Origin: Nocardia speluncae NBRC 108251
Lineage (GTDB): Bacteria > Actinomycetota > Actinomycetes > Mycobacteriales > Mycobacteriaceae
Length of the DNA: 64,000 nt
Assembly: GCF_001613245.1 (NCBI RefSeq)
Contig: NZ_BDBZ01000003.1
Location: forward strand, 44,074 to 108,073
Direction of reading: 5' to 3'
The first letter of the stretch is position 1, and every line of letters begins with the position of its first letter. The notes beneath the pieces are model-generated. The model was not told where the DNA came from, searched no databases, and was given only the letters and a program-made list of their open reading frames with translations. Of this stretch, positions 14,686-21,730 are shown piece by piece. A program made the translations under genes and the position numbers.

Positions 14686-15885
14686 ATGAAGTTACGACGG
14701 ACCGGGCTCGTATTGGCTGCTGTCCTGGCTGCCTTCACCGGTAGTGCCGGTGTGGCGCATACCGATCCGGCGGCGCCCGCTACAGCGGTGGCACTCACCC
14801 TTCCAGCTCCCACCGGGCCGCATTCAGTGGGAGTCACCGAAGTACATCTGATCGATTCCGGCCGAACTGATCCGTGGCATCCGGATCAGCGCCGGGAGTT
14901 GATGGTCGAAGTTTGGTACCCCGCCACCGTGGACCGCGGGGCGACGGCGGCACCGTGGATGCCGCCCGGCGGCCGACAGGCGCAGAACACCTATCTCGAC
15001 GAACTCGGCGCGCCGCCGGGAAGCTGGGCTCTGGCGCCCAGCCACAGCCACCAGGACGCACCCGCCCTGCCCGATCACGGCCGGTTTCCGGTCGTGCTGA
15101 ATTCCCCGGGGATGACCGACACCACCGGTTGGAGCACCGCCCAAGCCGAGGACCTCGCCAGCCACGGCTACGCGGTGGTGGCCATCAACCACACCCACGA
15201 AGCGTTCTCCGTCCACTTCCCCGACGGACGGGAAACAGTGACCGAGGTGCCGCTGGACTCTCCGCAGGAAGTGCTGCGCGACCTGCTGCTGCCGACCCGG
15301 GTAGCCGATGCCCGGTTCGTACTGGACCGGCTCGCCGAGATCGCCGGCGGGCCTGACCCGCAACAGGTGCTTCCGCCTGCCCTGGCCGCGCACCTGGATC
15401 TGTCGAAGGTCGGAATGTTCGGCCATTCACTCGGTGGATCGACCACCGCCCAAGCGATCCACGACGACCCCAGGATCCGCGCCGGAGTCAACCTCGATGG
15501 CCCGATCCTCGGCTCGGTCGCTACCGACGGGCTCGACCGCCCGCTGCTGATGCTGGCCAGCGGCAACTATCCGTGGTCCGAGGATCCGGGCTGGCAGCCG
15601 GGTTGGCCGAACAACACCGGGCTGAAGGTCCCGCTGCGGGTGGAAGGCACCGAGCACATGTCCTTCTGTGACCAGCAAGTGATCCTGCCGCAACTCGCCG
15701 CGGCCGGCCTCATACCCGCGGGCACCACGACCCGGACCGTGGGCAGTATCGACCCGATCCGCTCGATCGATCTGCAACGCGACTACCTGCGTGCCTACTT
15801 CGACGCCGTATTCGGGCGAATCGGAACAGGCATCATCGAAACCATCACAAGCCTGGCTCGACCCGAAATGCTTCCCCGCCCGTGA
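14686..15885 (+). CDS. Secreted platelet-activating-factor acetylhydrolase-like lipase
   Basis: A protein of 399 residues. The N-terminus is a Sec signal peptide (MKLRRTGLVLAAVLAAFTGS, then Ala-Gly-Val-Ala-His). The mature part is an alpha/beta hydrolase of the PAF-AH isoform II type: a strand with ELMVEVWYPA, a substrate-side NSPGMTDTTGW, and the nucleophile motif GHSLGG (FGHSLGGSTTAQA). The predicted His is in EGTEHMSFCD. It should cleave short or oxidised acyl chains outside the cell. ATG 14686 was chosen for the signal peptide; TTG 14677 or ATG 14665 are possible, since the GGGGG run at 14667 fits a start slightly upstream. It follows the broken HxlR copy and begins a less disturbed region. 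Confidence 0.85.
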   Translation: MKLRRTGLVLAAVLAAFTGSAGVAHTDPAAPATAVALTLPAPTGPHSVGVTEVHLIDSGRTDPWHPDQRRELMVEVWYPATVDRGATAAPWMPPGGRQAQNTYLDELGAPPGSWALAPSHSHQDAPALPDHGRFPVVLNSPGMTDTTGWSTAQAEDLASHGYAVVAINHTHEAFSVHFPDGRETVTEVPLDSPQEVLRDLLLPTRVADARFVLDRLAEIAGGPDPQQVLPPALAAHLDLSKVGMFGHSLGGSTTAQAIHDDPRIRAGVNLDGPILGSVATDGLDRPLLMLASGNYPWSEDPGWQPGWPNNTGLKVPLRVEGTEHMSFCDQQVILPQLAAAGLIPAGTTTRTVGSIDPIRSIDLQRDYLRAYFDAVFGRIGTGIIETITSLARPEMLPRP

Positions 15886-15954
15886 CCTGATCGGTCGCGC
15901 AGCGAACTGCACTCGCATCAGGTGGTCCGGCCGAACGTTGAGGTTGGAGGGTGC

Positions 15955-16584
15955 CTATTCGTACCTCTGGGTCAGCAGTCGAGCCAGCCGTGGTTTGCCC
16001 GGCCCGCTCAGATCGTCAAGGGCTGCCGGCCGTCCGGCCATAGCCATCAACAGGGATTCGCCGGGGCCAGTGACGATCGGCCCGGTCCCGTGGGCCCATG
16101 CGAGATCGGATGCCTCCAAGCGCACTCCGCGTGTGCCCCATGCACCGCGGATCAGCGGCGCGTACCGGGTGAAACTCAAAGCCACGTGCAACCGCCGCGG
16201 AGGAATAGACCGCGGAAGCCCGAGCGGCCGCCGAATATCTTGCTGGTGGATCATCGCCTCCACCAGCGCCACCCGCCCGCCGAATCCAGCTGTCAATCCG
16301 ATCGGCTGGAGATTCAGGCGTATGAGGCCGGCCAGCCGTTCGGGGGTGCTGCTCGAGTACTTGGCAACCCCCGTCGCATTGATCGCTTCGAGGAATTGCC
16401 CTTGGGCGAGCTGCGCGGCAGCACGCCTCGGCGTCAGCTGCCCGTACGCGAGCACATGTGCCACAACCTCGCGCACTCTCCAGGATGCACACAAGCTCGG
16501 TTGGTTCCACTCCCCTACGGACAGGGTTGCGACCAAGTCAGCGAGCTCTTCCCGCTCGTCCCTCGCCAGCGCTCTGACATCCAC
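15955..16584 (-). CDS. Maleylpyruvate isomerase family (mycothiol-dependent DinB-like) protein
   Basis: A 209-residue protein of the mycothiol-dependent maleylpyruvate isomerase superfamily (TIGR03083-like). It shows the N-terminal helix with the conserved SLCASWRVREVVAHVLAY (the His is a predicted metal ligand) and the second metal site VEAMIHQQDIRRPLG. Members use mycothiol, the actinobacterial thiol, for isomerisation or thiol transfer; the substrate is unknown. It lies downstream of the XRE/DUF397 unit on the same strand, 15 bp after the hypothetical gene 16600-17064, and may be transcribed with it. Confidence 0.8.
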   Translation of the reverse strand: MDVRALARDEREELADLVATLSVGEWNQPSLCASWRVREVVAHVLAYGQLTPRRAAAQLAQGQFLEAINATGVAKYSSSTPERLAGLIRLNLQPIGLTAGFGGRVALVEAMIHQQDIRRPLGLPRSIPPRRLHVALSFTRYAPLIRGAWGTRGVRLEASDLAWAHGTGPIVTGPGESLLMAMAGRPAALDDLSGPGKPRLARLLTQRYE

Positions 16585-16599
16585 TACCCGAGTGAAACA

Positions 16600-17064
16600 C
16601 TACGGTCGGCCGTCGACAATGATCTGGAACGGGTCGTCGTAGACGATGCGGCCGGGCCTGTCCGAGGCAAGCCGGATCCATTCGATGCCGTGCGCGTCCA
16701 GAATCGCGAGGTAGCCCTCCACGCGGGAGAGGAATTGAACGGCCGAGGATTTGAACCATGCTTCGGCCCGCGGGTAACGGGTCCTGTCGTAGGGCGAGGG
16801 ATCCAGTTGTCCCGGATCGACGAGGTTTTCTTGGAACCAGTTGTTCTCCCGATGCCGGAACCGCTGCTGCTCGTCGGTGAGAGAGCCCGACCACGCCAAT
16901 CCGTTGACCAGAGCGAACACGCCCGGGTAGCGGCCGTGCCGGTTCGGTGCCGCTGCTCGATATCGGACGAACAGCGTCTCGGCCCCTCGGGTTCGGTGGT
17001 TCCACCGAACCCGGAGGTCGTGGTTTGCGGGGTCAGGGGCGGTCGAAGTCGCCGCCCTTGGCAC
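16600..17064 (-). CDS. Conserved hypothetical protein downstream of DUF397 gene
   Basis: The core of about 135 residues is protein-like from WNHRTRGAETLFVRYRAA through GRYPGVFALVNGLAWSGSL, NNWFQEN and AWFKSS to RIVYDDPFQIIVDGRP. I recall similar uncharacterised actinobacterial proteins, but no function is known. The start is unclear: there is no ATG between the DUF397 stop and the core, so I chose the in-frame GTG at 17064, inside the end of the DUF397 gene. A shorter product from the GTG in GVFALV is possible, as is an unannotated rare start. Probably part of the XRE/DUF397 operon. Confidence 0.55.
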   Translation of the reverse strand: MPRAATSTAPDPANHDLRVRWNHRTRGAETLFVRYRAAAPNRHGRYPGVFALVNGLAWSGSLTDEQQRFRHRENNWFQENLVDPGQLDPSPYDRTRYPRAEAWFKSSAVQFLSRVEGYLAILDAHGIEWIRLASDRPGRIVYDDPFQIIVDGRP

Positions 17065-17236
17065 CGGCGAGGAAAGCGTCCCATTCACCAGGGGTGAAGA
17101 CCAGTGCCGGACCGGAAGAGTTCTTGGAGTCGCGGACGCCGACATGCCCGCCGTCCAGGTGAGAAGCCTCGACGCAATCATTACCACCCGCACTACGGCT
17201 GCTCTTGAACCACTTCGCTCGAGACAGGTCGACCAT
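17033..17236 (-). CDS. DUF397 protein
   Basis: A 67-residue DUF397 protein with the family's full pattern: WFKSSRSAGGNDCVEASHL, then VGVRDSKNSSGPALVFTPGE and a terminal WDAFLAGAKGGDF. Partners of this type, encoded beside an XRE/DUF5753 regulator, are thought to bind that regulator and modulate it, as in the WhiJ systems of Streptomyces. The gene starts 3 bp after the XRE stop, so the two are coupled. Confidence 0.9.
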   Translation of the reverse strand: MVDLSRAKWFKSSRSAGGNDCVEASHLDGGHVGVRDSKNSSGPALVFTPGEWDAFLAGAKGGDFDRP

Positions 17237-17239
17237 TTG

Positions 17240-18136
17240 TCACTCCTCCGAAATCCGCAGCATCAAGTCCTTGGATGCCGACGGCGACAACGCTACATGC
17301 CGGATACGCTCTGCTTCGCGCGAGTATTCGGCAACCTCGATGTCACGTTCCACGAACAGGTTGCCCGTGAATCCCTCCATGTAGGCCACGGGCGGCTCCT
17401 GCAGTTTGGACGCGTGCAGTGGCGGGAAGCTGAAGAGCACGAAAGACCTGGATAGGAGCCCAACCGGGCTGGTCTCAGTGTTCGGCACAATCCGAACCTC
17501 CACTCCTGGCATGTCCGATCGATCCAGGAGGTGTTTTACCTGATCGGCCATCACGGATGAGCTACCGACGTTGTATCGGAGAACCGCCTCGGTGAGCATG
17601 GCCTCGAACTTGAAATCCGGACGGTCCAGCAGATTTTGACGCCGCTGCGCAAGGTCCAACGTCCGGTTGACATCGTCTGACGATTGATTCGGATTCAGCG
17701 CCCAAGTGAGTGCCTGGCGGTAGTCACGGGTCTGAAGCAAGCCCGGAACCACGGTCGTCTGCCATGAGGTCACCCAGTTCGCCGCCTCCTCCAAAGCAAG
17801 GTAGTGATCGAATCCAGACACCATCGCATCGGCGTAGGCTCGCCACCATCCTCCACCGGAGGCCGTTGCCTCTCGGATCTCACGTGCCAGATCGAGTAGG
17901 AGCCGCCGCTCCCCGTCGGTGGCCTCGTAAGCGTTGGCGAGCGCATTGAGTCCCAAATCGGTGACTTTTGTCTGCCAGCCGTCTTCGATGCGCCCATATG
18001 ACTGGGGAGAAATCTCGGCTACTCGCGAGGCCGCCGACTGCGTGTAACCGGCCCGTTCGCGGAGTTTGCGTAGTTGCCGGCCCAGTGCCCGCCTCGGCAG
18101 CGTGGACGCGTTCGTGCGTGTCGATCCTTTTACCAT
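17240..18136 (-). CDS. XRE-family regulator with DUF5753 domain (WhiJ-like)
   Basis: A protein of 298 residues. An N-terminal XRE helix-turn-helix (LGRQLRKLRERAGYTQSAAS, then EISPQSYGRIEDGWQTK) is followed by a DUF5753 domain with its usual markers, TSWQTTVVPGLLQTRDYRQA and the C-terminal SFVLFSFPP and VAYMEGFTGNLFVE. Proteins of this type repress development or antibiotic genes in streptomycetes and work with a small DUF397 partner, which here is the next gene. About 345 bp separate it from three small divergent ORFs that may belong to the same unit. Confidence 0.9.
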   Translation of the reverse strand: MVKGSTRTNASTLPRRALGRQLRKLRERAGYTQSAASRVAEISPQSYGRIEDGWQTKVTDLGLNALANAYEATDGERRLLLDLAREIREATASGGGWWRAYADAMVSGFDHYLALEEAANWVTSWQTTVVPGLLQTRDYRQALTWALNPNQSSDDVNRTLDLAQRRQNLLDRPDFKFEAMLTEAVLRYNVGSSSVMADQVKHLLDRSDMPGVEVRIVPNTETSPVGLLSRSFVLFSFPPLHASKLQEPPVAYMEGFTGNLFVERDIEVAEYSREAERIRHVALSPSASKDLMLRISEE

Positions 18137-18481
18137 GTCGTTGCCTTTGCTAACAGGAAGTGTGAATTCTGGAAGGCCGCACAGGGAAGCCGGTACATGG
18201 AAACCTCAGCCCCGCAACAATCATGGAGGAATTCCGGAGATTTGTCTTGGAATTTCCGGTTTCCGGCTTCCCAATACGACTGGGCCAGAGCTCTACTGAG
18301 GACGCGCCCGGTGCGGGCCACCTCGAATCGCAGTCGAGGACACCGGTTCGACGCCAGGAGAGCCGAGAATCGGTGGTCTGTCACGAACACAACCAGGGGA
18401 GCCGAAACAGGCCGCTGGCGCCACGTGCCCGACCCCGCACCGGGTGCACGCCAAAGACTATGTCATGAGCGGGGTTTCATC
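18137..18481. other. Divergent spacer of the XRE/DUF397 locus
   Basis: AT-richer than its surroundings, with GGAATTCCGGAG and GGAATTTCCGG elements near 18230-18260. It probably contains promoters and XRE binding sites. A long plus-strand frame crosses it, but composition and the lack of a ribosome binding site argue against coding. Confidence 0.4.
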
Positions 18482-18628
18482 ATGTGCGCAAAAGAGTCAT
18501 TGCCGGTGCGGGTCCGCGGCGAAGCCGTGCATCGTCTACCCACCGCGTGGGCGTTGCCCACTCTCGCCCATCTGGAACTGATCCGCGACGCCATGCGGCA
18601 ATGGGCCGAGGACGGTGAGCATGCCTGA
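18482..18628 (+). CDS. Small hypothetical protein (48 aa)
   Basis: ATG 18482 opens a short frame encoding CAKESLPVRVRGEAVHRLPT followed by AWALPTLAHLELIRDAMRQW and an acidic end. The amphipathic final helix and an 8-bp overlap with the next gene support expression. I recognise no family; it is one of three tiny genes arranged head to tail beside the XRE/DUF397 locus. Confidence 0.55.
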   Translation: MCAKESLPVRVRGEAVHRLPTAWALPTLAHLELIRDAMRQWAEDGEHA

Positions 18629-18932
18629 CCGGGCACCGGCAGCGGTCGGCCTCATCCGGCTGGATATCCCCACCCCCGATATCGACCTGCGAGCCGTCGC
18701 CGAACGCAACGGATGCCGGCTGCTGCACACGGTGCGAACGAACGCCCGGCCGTTCGTCACCGCGCACGCACTGGCCCGGTACGCCGCCGAGTACGACGCG
18801 CGGGCTGTGATCGTTCCCGGGCTCGCGCACGCCGCCGATATCCGCCGGATCATCACCGAGAACGCCGCGCTCATCACGCCGAGCCGGGTCTATCCGCGCG
18901 GTTACCGCTGGCGCAGCGTGGACACCGCATGA
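18621..18932 (+). CDS. Hypothetical protein resembling a recombinase catalytic-fold fragment (103 aa)
   Basis: 103 residues. The pattern AVGLIRLDIPTPDIDLRAVA, then AAEYDARAVIVPGLAHAADI and RRIITENAALITPS, resembles the alternating strands of a serine-recombinase N-terminal domain, but the catalytic Ser/Arg set is not recognisable and there is no DNA-binding tail. ATG 18621 is preferred; an in-frame GTG at 18615 is also possible. It overlaps the preceding 48-residue ORF and the following membrane ORF (ATGA), which argues for a coupled operon. Function unknown. Confidence 0.6.
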   Translation: MPDRAPAAVGLIRLDIPTPDIDLRAVAERNGCRLLHTVRTNARPFVTAHALARYAAEYDARAVIVPGLAHAADIRRIITENAALITPSRVYPRGYRWRSVDTA

Positions 18933-19111
18933 GGTGGGGAGAGGTAGCGCTCAGCGTGGTGACCCTCGGCATGCTCGGCTCGATCGGATACACGATCCTC
19001 CTCGCCCGATCGATCGAACGGGACGAGCGTCTGCGCCGGATACCGTCCGTGTTCGAACGGCTGTTACAGCACTTCCCCGTGCGGTCAACGGAATCGAGGA
19101 CTCGCAGGTGA
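18929..19111 (+). CDS. Small single-pass membrane protein (60 aa)
   Basis: 60 residues: MRWGEVALSVVTLGMLGSIG continues as a membrane helix (about 5-25), followed by a charged cytoplasmic tail with RSIERDERLRRIPSVFERLL. It starts within the stop codon of the preceding gene (ATGA). No family is recognised. Confidence 0.55.
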   Translation: MRWGEVALSVVTLGMLGSIGYTILLARSIERDERLRRIPSVFERLLQHFPVRSTESRTRR

Positions 19112-19226
19112 TCGCCCCGGCAGGCCAGTGCTGAACCGGCGAACTCGGATGATCGCGCGGAATGATCCACAGTGTCGCCGGCCACCGCAGGCCGGAGTGC
19201 GGCTCGTTCGTCGATTACTGCGAGGC

Positions 19227-19841
19227 CTACTCCGAGCGCCGGTGGTCTGCCCCGTCCACCGGGTCCGGGCGGCGGGGCGTCGCGGCAGGGCTGCCATCCC
19301 CCAATGCCGCGCACGCCGCGTCCACCGCCGCGGTGCGCAGTTCGTCCACCGGAACGTCGGCCAGCAGGACAAGGCAGTCGCCGAGACCACCGAGCGCGAC
19401 GATGGCGCGGGCCCGGTCCGCGACCCCGGCATCCGGACCCACCAGCAGGGTGGTGAGCCGACGGCGCCAGTTCACCACATTCTGCAGAAAGCCCAGTTCG
19501 CCCAGGGGCGCGATATCCCGGAGCAGCAACGCGGTGACCGCACGGTGCTCGTATGAGACATCGAAATAGCGGGTGAGCAATTCGCGTGCGTCCACCGGTT
19601 CGTCGGCGGACCGCGCTTCGTCCGCGGCTATCACGGCGTCGATCTCGTCCACGAGCGGCTGCACCAAGCTGCGCAGTAGGTCCTCGCGCGAGGCGAAGTG
19701 GTAGTAGAGCGCGGGTTTTGTGATTCCCAGGCGTTCCGCGATCTGCCGCAGGCTGGTCTCCCGGATCCCGTGGGCGGCGAACAGTTCCAGCGCGGCGGCC
19801 TGGATGCGGTCACGCGTCTCGGTGGATCGGGCTCTGGGCAT
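19227..19841 (-). CDS. TetR-family regulator of the adjacent monooxygenase
   Basis: A 204-residue TetR protein. The helix-turn-helix is clear: ETRDRIQAAALELFAAHG, then LRQIAERLGITKPALYYHFA with SREDLLRSL. The C-terminal domain is of the common helical type. It is divergent from an FAD monooxygenase gene across 74 bp holding a perfect GTAAAC/GTTTAC palindrome, so it most likely represses both itself and the monooxygenase until a hydrophobic ligand binds. Confidence 0.9.
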   Translation of the reverse strand: MPRARSTETRDRIQAAALELFAAHGIRETSLRQIAERLGITKPALYYHFASREDLLRSLVQPLVDEIDAVIAADEARSADEPVDARELLTRYFDVSYEHRAVTALLLRDIAPLGELGFLQNVVNWRRRLTTLLVGPDAGVADRARAIVALGGLGDCLVLLADVPVDELRTAAVDAACAALGDGSPAATPRRPDPVDGADHRRSE

Positions 19842-19873
19842 CGATCCACCCTAGCGCGTTGACCGCCCGGTAA

Positions 19874-19887
19874 GTAAACTTGTTTAC
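19874..19887. promoter_or_regulatory. TetR operator (TAAGTAAAC sites)
   Basis: A perfect palindrome, GTAAAC-TT-GTTTAC, is followed by a second TTAAGTAAACG at about 19894-19904, a direct repeat of the left part (GGTAAGTAAAC). It lies in the 74-bp spacer between tetR and the monooxygenase gene. Confidence 0.75.
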
Positions 19888-19915
19888 CGACCGTTAAGTA
19901 AACGAATGAGGTGCA

Positions 19916-21154
19916 GTGGTGGACATCTTGATCTCCGGCGGCAGCGTCGCCGGCCCCGTGCTCGCGTACTGGCTCCAGCGCTACGGCTTCAGTCCGGTGG
20001 TGGTGGAACGCACCCCCCGGCCCCGGCTCGGGCTGGGCGGGCACGCGGTGGACCTCTTCGCACCCGCGAGCGAGGTGATGGACCGGATGGGCCTACTCCC
20101 CCGGCTCCGGGCGGCCCGCGTCGAGACCTCCGCGTTGCGCTACGAACTCCCGGACGGCTCTTCTGTCGATATCGACCTGCGCGATATCTCGGACGCCTTC
20201 GCCGACGACCGCCACCTGGAGATCATGCGCGGCGAACTGGCGGCAATCCTGCAAGAGGCCACCGCGGACCGCGTCGAATACCGGTTCGGCGATTCGATCA
20301 CCACGCTCGCCGAGGACGACACCGGTATCGATGTCACCTTCGACAGCGGGCGCACCGGCCGGTTCGATCTCGTCATCGGCGCCGACGGCCTCCACTCCGC
20401 GGTTCGCCGGCTGGTATTCGGCCCGGAAGCCGAAGTGAGCCACCACCTCGGTGGATACCTCGCAGTGGGCACCCTGCCCAACTATCGCGAGCTCTCGACA
20501 CACACCGTCCTCTACAACGCGGTGGACCGGATCGCCGCCATGTACCCCGTGGCGCAGACAGCGCAGGCCCGCGCAGTGTTCCTGTTCCGCGCCACCGAAC
20601 TGGACTTCGACCACCGCGATATCGAAGCCCAGCGCCGGCTGCTCCGCGCCGAGTATCGAAACGAAGGCCGGGAAATCCCCCGCCTGCTCGACGAGATGGA
20701 CCGCGCGGACGATTTCTACCTCGACGCGATCAGCCAGATCCGGCTGGACTCGTGGTCGCGGGGCCGGGTAACCCTGGTCGGCGACGCCGGATATGCGCCC
20801 GGACCCGCAGTAGGTGGCGGCACCACCTTGGCAGTCGTCGGCGGCTACCTCTTGGCTCGGGCCCTCGCCGAAGCCGGCGGCGCGCACGCACAGGCGTTCT
20901 CCGCCTACGAACGCCAACTGGGCGACTACGTACGACGCTGCCGGGAGGCGGCGCCCGGCGTACTGCGCCGCGGCATTCCCCGCTCCCGGGCACAGCTGCA
21001 CGTCAACGCCATGGCCACGCGTCTGCTGACCCGGCTGCCGGCGGCACTGAGCAAACGGCTTCTCGCCGGTGGCGCGAGCAGCGCCCTTTCGTCGTTCGAC
21101 CTCCCGGACGAGGCGGCTCCACCGGATATCGAAGCGCTGGGATACGCCCGGTGA
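19916..21154 (+). CDS. FAD-dependent monooxygenase
   Basis: A 412-residue class A flavoprotein monooxygenase (TetX/PHBH type). It has the N-terminal Rossmann motif ILISGGSVAGPVLAYWL, a conserved Arg after the second strand, the DG motif VIGADGLHSAVRR, and the GD motif RVTLVGDAGYAPGPAVGGGT. These enzymes hydroxylate aromatic or polyketide substrates with NAD(P)H and oxygen. The start is a GTG-GTG pair at 19916 close behind the operator. Because the gene pairs with a TetR repressor it may act in detoxification of an aromatic or antibiotic; that is inference. Confidence 0.9.
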   Translation: MVDILISGGSVAGPVLAYWLQRYGFSPVVVERTPRPRLGLGGHAVDLFAPASEVMDRMGLLPRLRAARVETSALRYELPDGSSVDIDLRDISDAFADDRHLEIMRGELAAILQEATADRVEYRFGDSITTLAEDDTGIDVTFDSGRTGRFDLVIGADGLHSAVRRLVFGPEAEVSHHLGGYLAVGTLPNYRELSTHTVLYNAVDRIAAMYPVAQTAQARAVFLFRATELDFDHRDIEAQRRLLRAEYRNEGREIPRLLDEMDRADDFYLDAISQIRLDSWSRGRVTLVGDAGYAPGPAVGGGTTLAVVGGYLLARALAEAGGAHAQAFSAYERQLGDYVRRCREAAPGVLRRGIPRSRAQLHVNAMATRLLTRLPAALSKRLLAGGASSALSSFDLPDEAAPPDIEALGYAR

Positions 21155-21172
21155 TCACCGGTTGGCGAGCGG

Positions 21173-21664
21173 CTACCGCTTCTCGACCACCTGCTCCCCC
21201 TCACCCGGCTTCCAGATCGTGATCTTCAGGGTGTCGTCACCGACCTCCACCGACGATGCGGAGGTGAGGTCGGCGACGAAGAAATGGTCGAACGCCCGGC
21301 CGCGCAGGTCCATCCCGCTGTCCTCGTACAGGTACTGGGCGAAACGGGCGTGCAGCGCGGTATCCGGATCGTCGACCACGACGCCGAAGAGTTTCGCATC
21401 GCCGTCGGAAACCATGGTGTCGACGGTGGCCGTGTGCAGGCAGAACCGTGGATCACGCGTGAGATCCCGGAATTTGGTGGTGCGCGGCATGCCGGCGATC
21501 ACCAGTTTCTCCTCGAAGATCATCGGTTCCACCGGACTGATACGGGGGAATCCGTCCGATCGCAGAGTGGCGAGCATGCACAGGTTGCCCGTCGCGAGAT
21601 GGCGGCGGCGGAAAATCTCACTGATATGCGGCGCTTCCGCAGTGAATTCGCTCCATGTCGTCAT
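21173..21664 (-). CDS. Pyridoxamine 5'-phosphate oxidase-like flavin-binding protein
   Basis: A protein of 163 residues with the split-barrel flavin-binding fold: helix HISEIFRRRHLATGNLCMLA, strand TLRSDGFPRISPVEPMIFEE, then KLVIAGMPRTTKFRDLTRDP with RFCLHTA. Such proteins bind FMN, F420 or haem; which one cannot be told. ATG 21664 fits the domain start. Convergent with the monooxygenase gene, 18 bp apart. Confidence 0.8.
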   Translation of the reverse strand: MTTWSEFTAEAPHISEIFRRRHLATGNLCMLATLRSDGFPRISPVEPMIFEEKLVIAGMPRTTKFRDLTRDPRFCLHTATVDTMVSDGDAKLFGVVVDDPDTALHARFAQYLYEDSGMDLRGRAFDHFFVADLTSASSVEVGDDTLKITIWKPGEGEQVVEKR

Positions 21665-21730
21665 ACCGCCGACGGTACGACGCGGAGACGGCATACCGGG
21701 GCACGACGGGCCGTCCACCGGCCGCCGCGC

